A stretch of 64,000 nt of DNA from Rhodothermales bacterium. GTDB taxonomy: Bacteria; Bacteroidota; Rhodothermia; Rhodothermales; UBA10348. The notes under the pieces are model-generated. The model was not told the DNA's origin and searched no databases. It saw only the letters and a list, made by a program, of their open reading frames with translations. Shown here piece by piece: positions 9,028 to 17,189 of the stretch (positions are counted from its first letter, which is position 1; the number at the start of each line of letters is the position of its first letter). The stretch lies in contig JANJTM010000068.1 in the NCBI GenBank assembly GCA_024711125.1, positions 62,001-126,000 of the forward strand, given 5' to 3'. A program made the translations under genes and the position numbers.

Positions 9028-10185
9028 CTAAATCCGCAGAACGTCGGTGAGTCCGCCCACCAGGGCATCCAGATCGGCCCTGTCGTTGTAGACGTGCGGA
9101 GAGACACGGACGGCATCGCCGCGCACCGAGACCCGTACGCCGCGCTCTTCCAGGCGGGACCGCACCGTTTCGGCCGGTACGCTGCCCGGGGCGCGCAGGC
9201 CGAAGAGGTGGGACGCACGGAACCGAGCGTCCTCGACGCGGAATCCGGCCCCGCGCAGGATGTCGAGGGCCGGCTCCGCGAGCCCGCGGCAGTACGCCTG
9301 CACGCGGTCCGGTCCCCACGATGACACCATCTCGAGCGCGGCCAGCATCATCGGGACCAGGATGAAATTGCTGCGCTCACCCACGTCGTAGCGGGCGGCC
9401 CCCTCGCCGTACTCCGGCTGATAGTCGACCAGGCGCGCGAAATCGCGGCTTCCGCGTCGCGATATCCAGTTGTCCTCGAGCGGTTGCCCGCCGTCGAACC
9501 GCTCCCCGAACCAGGCGAGGCCGATCGAATACGGACCCATCAGCCACTTGTACCCGGCGCACACCAGTGCGTCGGGACGGTGGACGGCAACGTCGAACGG
9601 GAAGGCTCCCACTGACTGCGTTCCGTCCACGATCAGGGCGGCGTCCACGTCGCGTGTGCGCGCCGAGACGGCGGCCAGGTCGAATACCGTGCCGTCGGCC
9701 CAGTGCACGTGGGGTATCGCCACCGCGGCGGTCCGTGCATCGATGGCCTCGAGAAGGCGCTCGTTCCAGCCCCGACCCCTACCGTCGGATTCGGGCGGGC
9801 GCACGATGCGCAGTTCGGCGCCTGCATCGCCGGCAGCCCGCATCCACGAGTAGATGTTGCTCGGAAACTGCTCGTGAAGCACGACGAGGTTCGATCCGGA
9901 CTCGATCCGCAGGTTGCGGGCGGCGGTCGCGATCCCGTACGAGACCGACGGCACGATGGCGACCCGGGAAGAGTCGGCGGCGCCCACCAGGCGGGCGAAC
10001 GCGGCCCGAAGCCGATCGCCGTCGGCAAAGAAGTGGTCCGCCGTGACCAGCGCGGGATTACGCTTGCGCCGAATGCCTTCGATGCCCGCCGCCTCCACCG
10101 CGGACGCGAGCGGGGACATGTAGGCGCAATTCAGGTAGTGGAGTCCCTCGGGCAGGGAGAAGAGTCCCTTCTGGCAGGTGAGCAT
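9028..10185 (-). CDS. Class V aminotransferase (cysteine desulfurase/kynureninase-like)
   Basis: 385-residue PLP-dependent fold-type I enzyme. The active-site lysine lies in VCAGYKWLMGPYSIGLAW, and the upstream Asp and Gln are in LIVDGTQSVGAFPFDV. VPSVSYGIATAARNL is the phosphate-binding segment. The N-terminal LPEGLHYLNCAYMSPL is typical of class V members annotated as cysteine desulfurase-like or isopenicillin-N epimerase-like. The SufS/IscS-type catalytic Cys loop (xSACxS) is not visible, so true desulfurase activity is doubtful. Substrate unknown. It is followed by lolA about 67 bp downstream and preceded by thpR. Confidence 0.8.
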   Translation of the reverse strand: MLTCQKGLFSLPEGLHYLNCAYMSPLASAVEAAGIEGIRRKRNPALVTADHFFADGDRLRAAFARLVGAADSSRVAIVPSVSYGIATAARNLRIESGSNLVVLHEQFPSNIYSWMRAAGDAGAELRIVRPPESDGRGRGWNERLLEAIDARTAAVAIPHVHWADGTVFDLAAVSARTRDVDAALIVDGTQSVGAFPFDVAVHRPDALVCAGYKWLMGPYSIGLAWFGERFDGGQPLEDNWISRRGSRDFARLVDYQPEYGEGAARYDVGERSNFILVPMMLAALEMVSSWGPDRVQAYCRGLAEPALDILRGAGFRVEDARFRASHLFGLRAPGSVPAETVRSRLEERGVRVSVRGDAVRVSPHVYNDRADLDALVGGLTDVLRI

Positions 10186-10233
10186 GGCGACCGGGGCGGT
10201 GGGCCGGCAAGATACGCCCCGGGGTCCCGGGCG

Positions 10234-10779
10234 TCAGACGTTCGCGGACGCCACGGGCCGGTAGGACGGGCCGGCGGTCGAGGTGACGCTGTCGTACAGC
10301 GTGACGCGATCGATCTCGAACGGCTCCATCTCGAGGTCGGCGTACCGATCGAGCCAGGCCCCGAGTTCGGGCGGAGGCGCGCCCGAAAACCGGGCCAGCG
10401 TCACATGCGGGTGCCATTCCGGGCCGTCGGCCGGCAATCCGGACGCGACGCACGCGGACTCGATCGCCCCCTGCAGCGCAACGAGGCCTTCACGTATCCT
10501 CAGCCCGGCCCAAAGTACCCGGGCCCGCCGCAGTCCCGGAAAAACGCCCACTCCGTCGATTCGAACCCGGCGATCCTCGGCGGCGGCCAAACGAGCCACC
10601 CGGCCCAGACCGTCGACCAGGCGGTCAAGACGCTCCGGAGTCACGTCGCCCACGAATCGGAGCGTCACGTGCATCCGTTCGGCCGCAACCGGACGGACCG
10701 AGGCCGACGGCGGCAGCGTGAGTTCCGCCAGTCGGTGAGCCTGGTTCGAGGGCAGGTCGAATGCAAAAAAGAGGCGCAT
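10234..10779 (-). CDS. thpR: RNA 2',3'-cyclic phosphodiesterase
   Basis: 181-residue 2H-phosphoesterase of the LigT/ThpR family, which opens 2',3'-cyclic phosphate ends of RNA and can join tRNA half molecules in vitro. The two signature tetrapeptides are both present: HVTL at residues 37-40 (in ERMHVTLRFVGD) and HVTL at 125-128 (in EWHPHVTLARFSG). The N-terminus MRLFFAFDLPSNQ is standard for the family. It is a single-domain protein of normal length, in a minus-strand run between the class V aminotransferase and the coiled-coil membrane protein. Confidence 0.9.
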   Translation of the reverse strand: MRLFFAFDLPSNQAHRLAELTLPPSASVRPVAAERMHVTLRFVGDVTPERLDRLVDGLGRVARLAAAEDRRVRIDGVGVFPGLRRARVLWAGLRIREGLVALQGAIESACVASGLPADGPEWHPHVTLARFSGAPPPELGAWLDRYADLEMEPFEIDRVTLYDSVTSTAGPSYRPVASANV

Positions 10780-10822
10780 CGGGAGTGCATGCTCCCGTCC
10801 GGCCCTGGTTCCCGAAACGCGT

Positions 10823-11347
10823 TCAGCTCTTGACGACGACCGTCACTTCACGGTCGCCGACGCGGATGGTCTCGGTCCGGATCGTCGGTGCCGGCGGCGC
10901 GAGGACCGCGTCCAGTTCGGCCGCGGCGGCGGCGAGCGAGCCGTGGGTTTCGATCTTCTCGCGTTTCAGCCGCAGCAACTCTTCGGATAACCGCGTGGCC
11001 GCCTCCTGCATGGAGATCGCCGCCTCGGAACGTCCGTCGGATGCCAGCCGCGCCGACTCCTCGGCCAACAGGGCGGCCTCTTCGGCGAGCCGGGCGTGCG
11101 TTTCGGCGAGAATTTCCGCCTCGAGGGCACGCTGAATTTCGAACGCGTGGTTGGGCGGAATCGGGGCCTCGGGAGCCATCGGCACCGCCACGTGCGGGTG
11201 GACCTCGATGACGCGTTCCGTGACGACCCGGCGATCGTGCGAACCGAAAAGCGAACGCTTGACGTATCCGGTTACCTGGGTGACGAACAGCACCAGGGCG
11301 ATGAGGCCGAGCACCATCACGGTGCGGTCGCGGTCGAGGGCGGGCAT
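10823..11347 (-). CDS. Membrane-anchored coiled-coil protein of unknown function
   Basis: 174 residues from ATG 11347 (MPALDRDRTVMVLGLIALVLFVTQVTGYV...); an in-frame ATG at 11416 would add 23 proline/alanine-rich residues. It has one N-terminal membrane segment, a short basic linker (KRSLFGSHDRR), a linker rich in His and Pro (VIEVHPHVAVPMAPEAPIPPNHAFE), then a long Ala/Glu/Arg-rich heptad region (EIQRALEAEILAETHARLAEEAALLAEESARL...) predicted to be a coiled coil, and a C-terminal beta segment (IRTETIRVGDREVTVVV). It is a type II membrane protein with its coil on the far side of the membrane. No family recognised. Confidence 0.65.
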   Translation of the reverse strand: MPALDRDRTVMVLGLIALVLFVTQVTGYVKRSLFGSHDRRVVTERVIEVHPHVAVPMAPEAPIPPNHAFEIQRALEAEILAETHARLAEEAALLAEESARLASDGRSEAAISMQEAATRLSEELLRLKREKIETHGSLAAAAAELDAVLAPPAPTIRTETIRVGDREVTVVVKS

Positions 11348-11435
11348 GGCGGCGGTCGTTCTGGGGACAGGATTCGGCGCCACCTCGTTCGGGGCGCCGG
11401 CGGGATGTCTTCCCATGAACGCGGCGTACGGCCCC

Positions 11436-12230
11436 TTATTGTGCCGGGTTGCGCGCTGCCAGCGACGCCGTCGAAAAAGCGTCGAGATCGACGGCTTCCT
11501 TGCGGTTCCAGCACCAGAACTGCTGGCAGGGAAATCGATTCTCGTAGAGAGCGCGGCCGACGATCACCGAGTCGACCCGGTATTCCTTGAGCGTCGACAG
11601 CGCGAGCAGGTCGCGGTAGCTGCCGACGCCCCCGGAAGCGGTCAGCCGCACCCGCGAGAGCCGGCTCCCCAGCGCGCGGTAGGCGTCCAGGTTGGGTCCC
11701 TCGAGCGTTCCGTCGCGCGAGATGTCGGTGTAGACGATGCGGCAGCATCCGCGCCGCTCCATGTCGAGCGCGAAATCGACGGCGTCGAGCCCGGAGCCTT
11801 CGGTCCAGCCCTCGACCCGCACCTCGCCGTCCCGGGCGTCGATGCCCACGACGATTTTCTGCGACCCGAAGCGGGCGACCGCTTCGCTCACGAGATCCGG
11901 CTCGCGAACGGCTGCGGTCCCGAGTACCACGCGGTAAACCCCGCTCTCGAGCATGCCCGCCACCTGGTCGATGGTCCGGATGCCTCCGCCGACCTGGACC
12001 GGAATGTCGATTGCCCGGCAGATGGCCCCGATCGTGTCCCGGTTGTCGTCGTCGCCGCTGCGGGCGGCGTCCAGGTCCACGACGTGCAGGACCTTGGCGT
12101 TCTGCACCCGCCAGAGCTTCGCCATCTGTACGGGATCGTCGAAATAGACGGTCTCGCGCTCGTACGAACCCTGCAGCAGGCGGACGCACTGTCCGCCGCG
12201 AAGGTCGATGGCCGGAATGACGAGAACCAT
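11436..12230 (-). CDS. hisA: Phosphoribosylformimino-AICAR ribotide isomerase
   Basis: 264-residue (beta/alpha)8 barrel enzyme of histidine biosynthesis that isomerises ProFAR to PRFAR. Both catalytic aspartates are visible: the N-terminal one in VIPAIDLRGGQCVRL (D9) and the second in IVYTDISRDGTLEGPN. Phosphate-binding loops are VQVGGGIRT and ASGGVGSY. The C-terminal tail (WCWNRKEAVDLDAFSTASL) is somewhat longer than in typical HisA. No other his biosynthesis gene is adjacent. The upstream neighbour on the same strand is the polytopic membrane protein, about 70 bp away. Confidence 0.93.
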   Translation of the reverse strand: MVLVIPAIDLRGGQCVRLLQGSYERETVYFDDPVQMAKLWRVQNAKVLHVVDLDAARSGDDDNRDTIGAICRAIDIPVQVGGGIRTIDQVAGMLESGVYRVVLGTAAVREPDLVSEAVARFGSQKIVVGIDARDGEVRVEGWTEGSGLDAVDFALDMERRGCCRIVYTDISRDGTLEGPNLDAYRALGSRLSRVRLTASGGVGSYRDLLALSTLKEYRVDSVIVGRALYENRFPCQQFWCWNRKEAVDLDAFSTASLAARNPAQ

Positions 12231-12298
12231 GAAGGACGCGGGATGAACCGTTTCAACCCTTGGGTCGCTCTCGCGGTTTCCCCGTTACCGGGCGGCGT

Positions 12299-13174
12299 TC
12301 AGTCGCCCGTCCCGATCGCGTCGGCCGGGTGTACGCCCTCGTCCACCTTCGAATAGTCGAGCTGGCTTCCGCCCATCGAGTGCGGAATCAGGTAGACGCC
12401 GAGCATGACCATGGCGGCCACGATCACGATGGCGCGCCGTATCCGCCGCACCGAGGCGTTCGCCGTGTAGTACGCGCCCGTGGCCAGCGCCCACGCGATC
12501 CACATGAGCAGCGTCTTGTTGTCGGTCAGGTCGTAGCCCCACGGAAAGCCCGTCCAATAGGCCCCGAACGCGTACTTCTGCACGATCGGACCGAGCACCA
12601 GCCCGCCGATCGTCATGAGCACGAGCGCGACGAGGGCAAGGCGTCGGCCCCCTTCACGGTTCACGATCACCTCGAAGGCGGCCCGCACGGCGATCATCAT
12701 CGCGATGAACATGGCGAGCACGTGCGCCAGGAGCACGGGCAGCGGGACGGGTCCCTTGAACCGGATGATGACCGGGTCGTCCGCTGCGATCGGAACGGTA
12801 CCGTCCGGCGCCGAGACATCCAGGAAGTACGCCAGTTTGCCTGCCGCCGGTTGTTTCGGGAGAAATGCCACGAGGCTGTCGCCGCGGGGCGTCATGGGCA
12901 CGGCCGTCCACGCATCGTCGGTACCGTACCGCTTCCAGTGGAGCACGCCGCCCTGCCCGTCGAACACGATGGGCAGCGCGACGCGGGCGTCCCGGTCGGT
13001 GGTCTCGCTCCGGAGAAACTCGTACTGGATTTCGACGCCGCCGATCGTCGCGGATCCGCCCAGCGGATACGTGGGGCCGGTCAGTCGCTGGTAGCGTCCT
13101 GCGGCCACCATGACGAGAAAAGCGGCGATCCAGAGGAAAATGGCGCGAATGCGGGAGCCGCTGACGGATGCCAT
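12299..13174 (-). CDS. Polytopic membrane protein with CcsA-like WxYDLTDNK motif, function unknown
   Basis: 291 residues from ATG 13174 (MASVSGSRIRAIFLWIAAFLVMVAAG...). The longer frame to 13360 runs into metG on the other strand and is rejected. Layout: one N-terminal membrane helix; a soluble, probably periplasmic beta domain (residues about 30-140, VEIQYEFLRSETTDRDARVALP..., GGVLHWKRYGTDDAWTAVPM); then about five membrane helices. Between two of them sits GFPWGYDLTDNKTLLMWIAWALA, which recalls the WGWDPKE segment of CcsA-type cytochrome c biogenesis proteins without matching it. The soluble domain looks like a carbohydrate-module-like beta sandwich. It is divergent from metG. Confidence 0.65.
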   Translation of the reverse strand: MASVSGSRIRAIFLWIAAFLVMVAAGRYQRLTGPTYPLGGSATIGGVEIQYEFLRSETTDRDARVALPIVFDGQGGVLHWKRYGTDDAWTAVPMTPRGDSLVAFLPKQPAAGKLAYFLDVSAPDGTVPIAADDPVIIRFKGPVPLPVLLAHVLAMFIAMMIAVRAAFEVIVNREGGRRLALVALVLMTIGGLVLGPIVQKYAFGAYWTGFPWGYDLTDNKTLLMWIAWALATGAYYTANASVRRIRRAIVIVAAMVMLGVYLIPHSMGGSQLDYSKVDEGVHPADAIGTGD

Positions 13175-13325
13175 GGCAGGAAGAGGGTCGTGGAATGCGC
13201 GCAAATCTGCGCAAACCGGTGCGGGCGCCGTGCCGGGGAAACCCTGCATCGCCGTGCAGATTCCGGGAAGCGCATCAAACCGCCGCCGAAGGCGTTGGAC
13301 GACGGCAGTACGCAGAAAACGCCCC

Positions 13326-15464
13326 ATGACCGAACGAGAGTCCCGCCGCATCCTCGTCACCGCCGCGCTGCCCTATGCCAACGGGCCCGTGCATATCGGG
13401 CACCTGGCGGGCGCGTACCTGCCGGCCGACCTCTACTGCCGTTACCAGCGGCTGCAGGGTCGGGACGTGGCCTTCATCTGCGGGTCCGACGAGATGGGCG
13501 TCGCCATCATGGTGCGGGCCCGCACCGAGGGCATCACTCCGCAGGAGCTGGTGGACCGCTACCACCCGATGATCCGCGACGCGTTCAAGGGCTTCGGCAT
13601 GAGCTTCGACTGGTACGGGCGCACGACCTCGCCCGTGCACGCCGAGACGTCGCGCGACTTCTTCCGCGTGCTCGCCGCCAAGGGCGCGTTCACGACGAGG
13701 ACCGAGCAGCAGCTGTTCGACCCCGCGGCGGGCATCTTCCTCGCCGACCGGTTCGTCAAGGGCACCTGCCCGTCGTGCGGAAACCCGGACGCCTACGGCG
13801 ACCAGTGCGAGAAGTGCGGAACGTCGCTCTCGCCGCTCGAACTGGTCGATCCGCGCTCGACGCTGACCGACGCGAAGCCCGAACTGCGCGAGTCGACGCA
13901 CTGGTACCTTCCGCTCGGCGCCTCGCAGGCGCGGCTGGAGGAGTGGATCGGGACGCATCCCGAGTGGAAGTCGAACGTGCTGGGGCAGGTGCGCTCCTGG
14001 CTCGCCGACGGGCTGCGCGACCGCGCCATCACGCGCGACGTGCCGTGGGGCGTGCCCGTGCCCGAGGACGTGGCGGCCGCGGCCGGCGTGGACGCGGCGG
14101 GCAAGGTCATCTACGTCTGGTTCGACGCGCCGATCGGCTACATCTCGGCGACCCGCGAGTGGACGGCCGCCCACGGCGCGCCGGACGGGTGGAAGGACTG
14201 GTGGCAGTCCCCGGACTCGCGCCTCTTCCATTTCATCGGCAAGGACAACATCGTTTTCCATTGTCTGATGTTTCCGGCCATGCTCATGGCGCACGGCGAC
14301 TACGTGCTGCCCGAGAACGTGCCGGCCAACGAATTCCTCAACATCGAGGGCAGGAAGCTCTCGACGAGCCGCGGCTGGGCCGTCTGGCTGCACGAGTACC
14401 TGGCGGAATTCGAGCCCGACCTCCTGCGCTACGCGCTCGCGACCACGCTTCCCGAGACCAAGGACGCCGATTTCTCGTGGAGCGACTTCCAGCTGCGGGC
14501 CAACTCGGAGCTCGCCGACGTGCTCGGCAACTTCGTGCACCGCACGCTGACCTTCGCCGGGCGGTTCGCCGACGGCGTCGTGCCGCCGCTGGTCGACCCG
14601 TCGGACGCCGACCGGGCCGTGCTGGACGAGCTCGCCACGTTCCCGTCGCGCATCGGGGAGGCCTACGAGGGCTTCCGATTCCGCGAGGGCGTCTTCGAGA
14701 CCATGGCCCTCGCGCGGCTCGGCAACAAGTACTTCAACGACACCGAGCCCTGGCACACGCGCAAGACCGATCCGCAGGCCTGCGCGAATACGATCCACGT
14801 GTCGCTGCAGCTCTGCGCCTCCCTCGCGGTGCTGCTCGAGCCCGTGCTGCCCTTCACGGCGGCGGCGATCCGGCGCATGCTTCGCCTCGAGGGCGTGGCG
14901 ACCTCGGCGCCGGCCGACGGGGAATTCGCGGACGCCGTGCCGTCCTCGGCGACCGTCGCAGGGGGCCGTATCCGCTGGGCCGACGCAGGAGCGCCGCTCC
15001 TCGCGCCGGGGCACGCGATCGGGCTGGCCGAGGTGCTCTTCCGCAAGATCGAGGACGAGGCGATCGCGGCGCAGCTCGCAAAGCTCCAGGGCCCGGCCGC
15101 GGAGGCCGCACCCGAGCCCTCGCTGCCGTACGCTCCGGCCAAGGGGCACGTCACCTACGACGACTTCGCGAAGCTCGACTTCCGGGCCGGCACCGTCGTC
15201 GCGGCCGAGGCCATGCCGAAGTCGAAGAAACTCGTCAAGCTGCGCGTGGACCTCGGATACGAGGAGCGGCAGATCCTGGCCGGCGTCGCCGAGCACTTCA
15301 AGCCCGAGGACCTGGTCGGAAAGCGGGTCACCGTCGTCGCCAACCTCGCTCCGCGCCTGATGATGGGCCTCGAATCGCAGGGCATGCTGCTCATGGCCGA
15401 GAACCGCGACGGCTCCCTGCACCCCGTTTCGTCGACCGGGGAAAACGGATCGGTGGTGCGATGA
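13326..15464 (+). CDS. metG: Methionyl-tRNA synthetase with C-terminal tRNA-binding domain
   Basis: 712-residue class I synthetase charging tRNA-Met. The HIGH motif appears as PVHIGHLAG near the N-terminus. A zinc-knuckle insertion carries CPSCGNPDAYGDQCEKC, with the second pair of cysteines completing the site. The KMSKS counterpart is KLSTS in NIEGRKLSTSRGW. The C-terminal 110 residues form an EMAP/Trbp111-type OB-fold (YDDFAKLDFRAGTVVAAEAM, RQILAGVAEHFKPEDLVGK), as in the long bacterial MetRS. The ATG at 13326 is chosen because family similarity begins directly after it (RRILVTAALPYANG). The stop overlaps the next gene as ATGA. Confidence 0.96.
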   Translation: MTERESRRILVTAALPYANGPVHIGHLAGAYLPADLYCRYQRLQGRDVAFICGSDEMGVAIMVRARTEGITPQELVDRYHPMIRDAFKGFGMSFDWYGRTTSPVHAETSRDFFRVLAAKGAFTTRTEQQLFDPAAGIFLADRFVKGTCPSCGNPDAYGDQCEKCGTSLSPLELVDPRSTLTDAKPELRESTHWYLPLGASQARLEEWIGTHPEWKSNVLGQVRSWLADGLRDRAITRDVPWGVPVPEDVAAAAGVDAAGKVIYVWFDAPIGYISATREWTAAHGAPDGWKDWWQSPDSRLFHFIGKDNIVFHCLMFPAMLMAHGDYVLPENVPANEFLNIEGRKLSTSRGWAVWLHEYLAEFEPDLLRYALATTLPETKDADFSWSDFQLRANSELADVLGNFVHRTLTFAGRFADGVVPPLVDPSDADRAVLDELATFPSRIGEAYEGFRFREGVFETMALARLGNKYFNDTEPWHTRKTDPQACANTIHVSLQLCASLAVLLEPVLPFTAAAIRRMLRLEGVATSAPADGEFADAVPSSATVAGGRIRWADAGAPLLAPGHAIGLAEVLFRKIEDEAIAAQLAKLQGPAAEAAPEPSLPYAPAKGHVTYDDFAKLDFRAGTVVAAEAMPKSKKLVKLRVDLGYEERQILAGVAEHFKPEDLVGKRVTVVANLAPRLMMGLESQGMLLMAENRDGSLHPVSSTGENGSVVR

Positions 15465-15853
15465 ACGTTCCGGACGCGGCGCTGCGCGTGCCCTTCAAGC
15501 TGCCCTCGTTCTCGGATCTCGACGAGGGGGACGGCTTCATCTACCTGGACGGCGAGTACCTCGTCATCGAGTACTACATCCTGACGATCGGCATCCTGCG
15601 CGGCGAGGCCCGATTCGTCAAGGCCGAGCGTACGGTCGTCGCGGGCCTCGAGCTTCGGCGTGGGCTGTTCCGCGACCGGCTGGTCGTGGAGACGTCGTCG
15701 ATTCCGTTCATGCGCGAGATCCCGGGCAAGCATGCCGACGGCATCACGCTCAAGGTCTGGCGGAAATACCGCGACGTGGCCGAGCGTTTCGTGGAGCAGG
15801 CCAACGCATGGGTGGACGGGGTCGGGCCGGGGCGGTTGCGGGCGGGGCGGTAG
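15461..15853 (+). CDS. Hypothetical protein translationally coupled to metG
   Basis: 130 residues. The start ATG overlaps the metG stop (ATGA at 15461-15464), a classical coupling arrangement. No signal peptide or membrane helix. The N-terminal part (LRVPFKLPSFSDLDEGDGFIYLDGEYLVIEYYI) alternates beta strands, followed by VKAERTVVAGLELRRGLFRDRLVVETSS and a C-terminal helix (WRKYRDVAERFVEQANAWVDGV). The strand-rich core with a final helix resembles small PH-like or DUF-type beta proteins. I do not recognise the family. Being hidden in a long open frame that spans metG, it is easily missed by automatic calling. Confidence 0.65.
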   Translation: MNVPDAALRVPFKLPSFSDLDEGDGFIYLDGEYLVIEYYILTIGILRGEARFVKAERTVVAGLELRRGLFRDRLVVETSSIPFMREIPGKHADGITLKVWRKYRDVAERFVEQANAWVDGVGPGRLRAGR

Positions 15854-16142
15854 GGGGGGGCGGAGGTGGTCAAGCGCGGCACCACGACGGTCATGCGCGG
15901 GGTCCTGCGGAGGGTTCGGAACGGGTTGTGCGCCGAGTGTCGATAGCACGCCGGCACCGGCAACGTACTATCTATATCGTGAATATTGTAAGAATACACG
16001 GTCTACCATCTTTCTGAAAGGTTGCGAATGAGCAAAGGGGAGTTTCCCGTTCGTATGTAATCCGTGTCTGATGGCGTAGCGATTCACTGCGCCTTGACGG
16101 TCTGGCCGACTGGTCGTTTTTACACCAAATCCTATCGGAATC
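15854..16142. other. AT-richer intergenic region
   Basis: 289 bp between the metG operon and the lipoprotein gene. Composition shifts from G-rich (a run of eight G at 15854-15861) to clearly AT-rich near 15966-16010 (TATCTATATCGTGAATATTG). No tRNA-like or strong hairpin structure was found. It probably contains the promoter and leader of the downstream lipoprotein gene, but I could not fit the TTG-N20-TA pattern seen upstream of other genes. Confidence 0.4.
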
Positions 16143-16967
16143 ATGAAGTCATTCGTACCCCTCCTCACCCTGACCCTGGGCCTCACGTTCCTCGCGGCGT
16201 GTACCGACAGCGCCCTGGTCGATTCTCCCAATGACGTCGACACTGCCTCGAAAGGCAAGCAGGACAAGGTCGATGTTTGCCACCTTTCGGATACCGGCGA
16301 TTTCATTCTCATCAACGTGAACGGAAATGCGCTGCCCGCACACCTCGCGCACGGCGACGGGCAGCCGGGCGATCCGGTGCCGGGTGTTGCCGGCAAGAAA
16401 TTCGACGAGGCGTGCGCCGTTGTTGATGCGGGTCCGACCGTGACGTACGGCCCGTTTGCGAAGACCTCAGCAGCGGGCGTACGGTTCAAGGGTCAGACCT
16501 CAGGAAACGAGATCTATCTCGGACGCGACCTGGGCGCCGCCCCCCCCGCCCGAGTCGAGGCGGGGTACACCTGGTCTGCCGGTACCTATGATGTGACCTT
16601 CCGATTCGACGCTAGCCTGAACAAGGTCTTCACGACAATCGACGGCCCGGGCGGTCCAAAGTCGTTGGAATACTCCCTGACCACCTTCGCCTGCGCAGTT
16701 TCCGGTTGGAATGTCCTGGACATCTATATCAAGAATGGTCCACTTTCAACTTCAGCCAAGTACTTGGAATTCAACAACGTCTACCTGAACGGATTCAGCC
16801 TTGGCGACTTCAAGACCGTTGAGGGCGGCACCATAAACAACAACTGGAAGGTGGCGGATTTCAACTTCGGCCAGGACTTCACCGTATCAGGTAAGCTCGT
16901 GGTCGACGGAATATGGGGCGCTAACGAAGAAGACAAGCTCCAACTCGTTGTCGGCTGCCTGCCCTAG
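16143..16967 (+). CDS. Secreted lipoprotein with VCH...AHLAHGD motif and jelly-roll-like anchor domain
   Basis: 274 residues. The signal peptide ends in a lipobox (LTFLAAC, Cys20). Residues about 40-75 contain KVDVCHLSDTGDFILINVNG followed by ALPAHLAHGDGQPG, a small motif (VCH...G...I.V...ALPAHLAHGD) that I know from extracellular proteins of Bacteroidota and related phyla. The rest, from about residue 95, is beta-rich and Gly/Asn-rich (TSGNEIYLGRDLGAAPP, YTWSAGTYDVTFRFDASLN, YLEFNNVYLNGFSLGDF), resembling choice-of-anchor domains of surface proteins. Codon use is less GC-biased than in its neighbours (AAC, AAG, TTC next to ATA, TTG), a possible sign of transfer. A strong hairpin follows at 17015-17047. 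Confidence 0.7.
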   Translation: MKSFVPLLTLTLGLTFLAACTDSALVDSPNDVDTASKGKQDKVDVCHLSDTGDFILINVNGNALPAHLAHGDGQPGDPVPGVAGKKFDEACAVVDAGPTVTYGPFAKTSAAGVRFKGQTSGNEIYLGRDLGAAPPARVEAGYTWSAGTYDVTFRFDASLNKVFTTIDGPGGPKSLEYSLTTFACAVSGWNVLDIYIKNGPLSTSAKYLEFNNVYLNGFSLGDFKTVEGGTINNNWKVADFNFGQDFTVSGKLVVDGIWGANEEDKLQLVVGCLP

Positions 16968-17014
16968 CGATCATCCGTCCTGCGCGCGCAAGCGTGGGAT
17001 GGAGTCCTTTTGTC

Positions 17015-17047
17015 GAAGCCCCGATCGGTCTTGCCGGTCGGGGCTTC
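17015..17047 (+). terminator. Strong hairpin terminator after the lipoprotein gene
   Basis: GAAGCCCCGATCGG (17015-17028) pairs with CCGGTCGGGGCTTC (17034-17047): 14 bp with one G-T wobble and a 5-base loop. It starts 48 bp after the stop codon. No long T-tract follows, so it may need Rho or act as an RNA-stabilising stem. Confidence 0.65.
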
Positions 17048-17116
17048 GCCGTTCGGGTACCCGGCCAGAACGCCGCGCCCGGTGGTTGACGGGTCGACCG
17101 GCGGGTCGCCCGGGGG

Positions 17117-17148
17117 TTGATCCGGACCGACGCGCGGGATAGCATACG
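17117..17148 (+). promoter_or_regulatory. Candidate TTG-N20-TAGCATACG promoter
   Basis: TTG (17117-17119), exactly 20 bases, then TAGCATACG (17140-17148), 42 bp before the ATG of the amidohydrolase. It fits the pattern shared with promoters at 26387, 28495 and 23655 (minus strand). Confidence 0.5.
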
Positions 17149-17189
17149 CGCTCCGACCCCAGACTGGCGCCCGCCGCGCTCCGAACGCC

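Noticed and set aside
7264-9324. Plus-strand frame of 686 codons opposite the flippase and lolA genes
   Set aside because: Charged low-complexity antisense of recognised genes, typical of high-GC DNA.
10550-10580. GATTCGAACCC, resembling a tRNA T-loop in reverse
   Set aside because: It lies inside the thpR coding sequence, and no cloverleaf or acceptor stem pairs around it.
12260-15853. Single open frame of 1197 codons covering the hisA/membrane-gene region and metG
   Set aside because: It is an out-of-frame Arg/Ala/Pro-rich translation of metG; only its last 130 codons (15461-15853) form a plausible gene.
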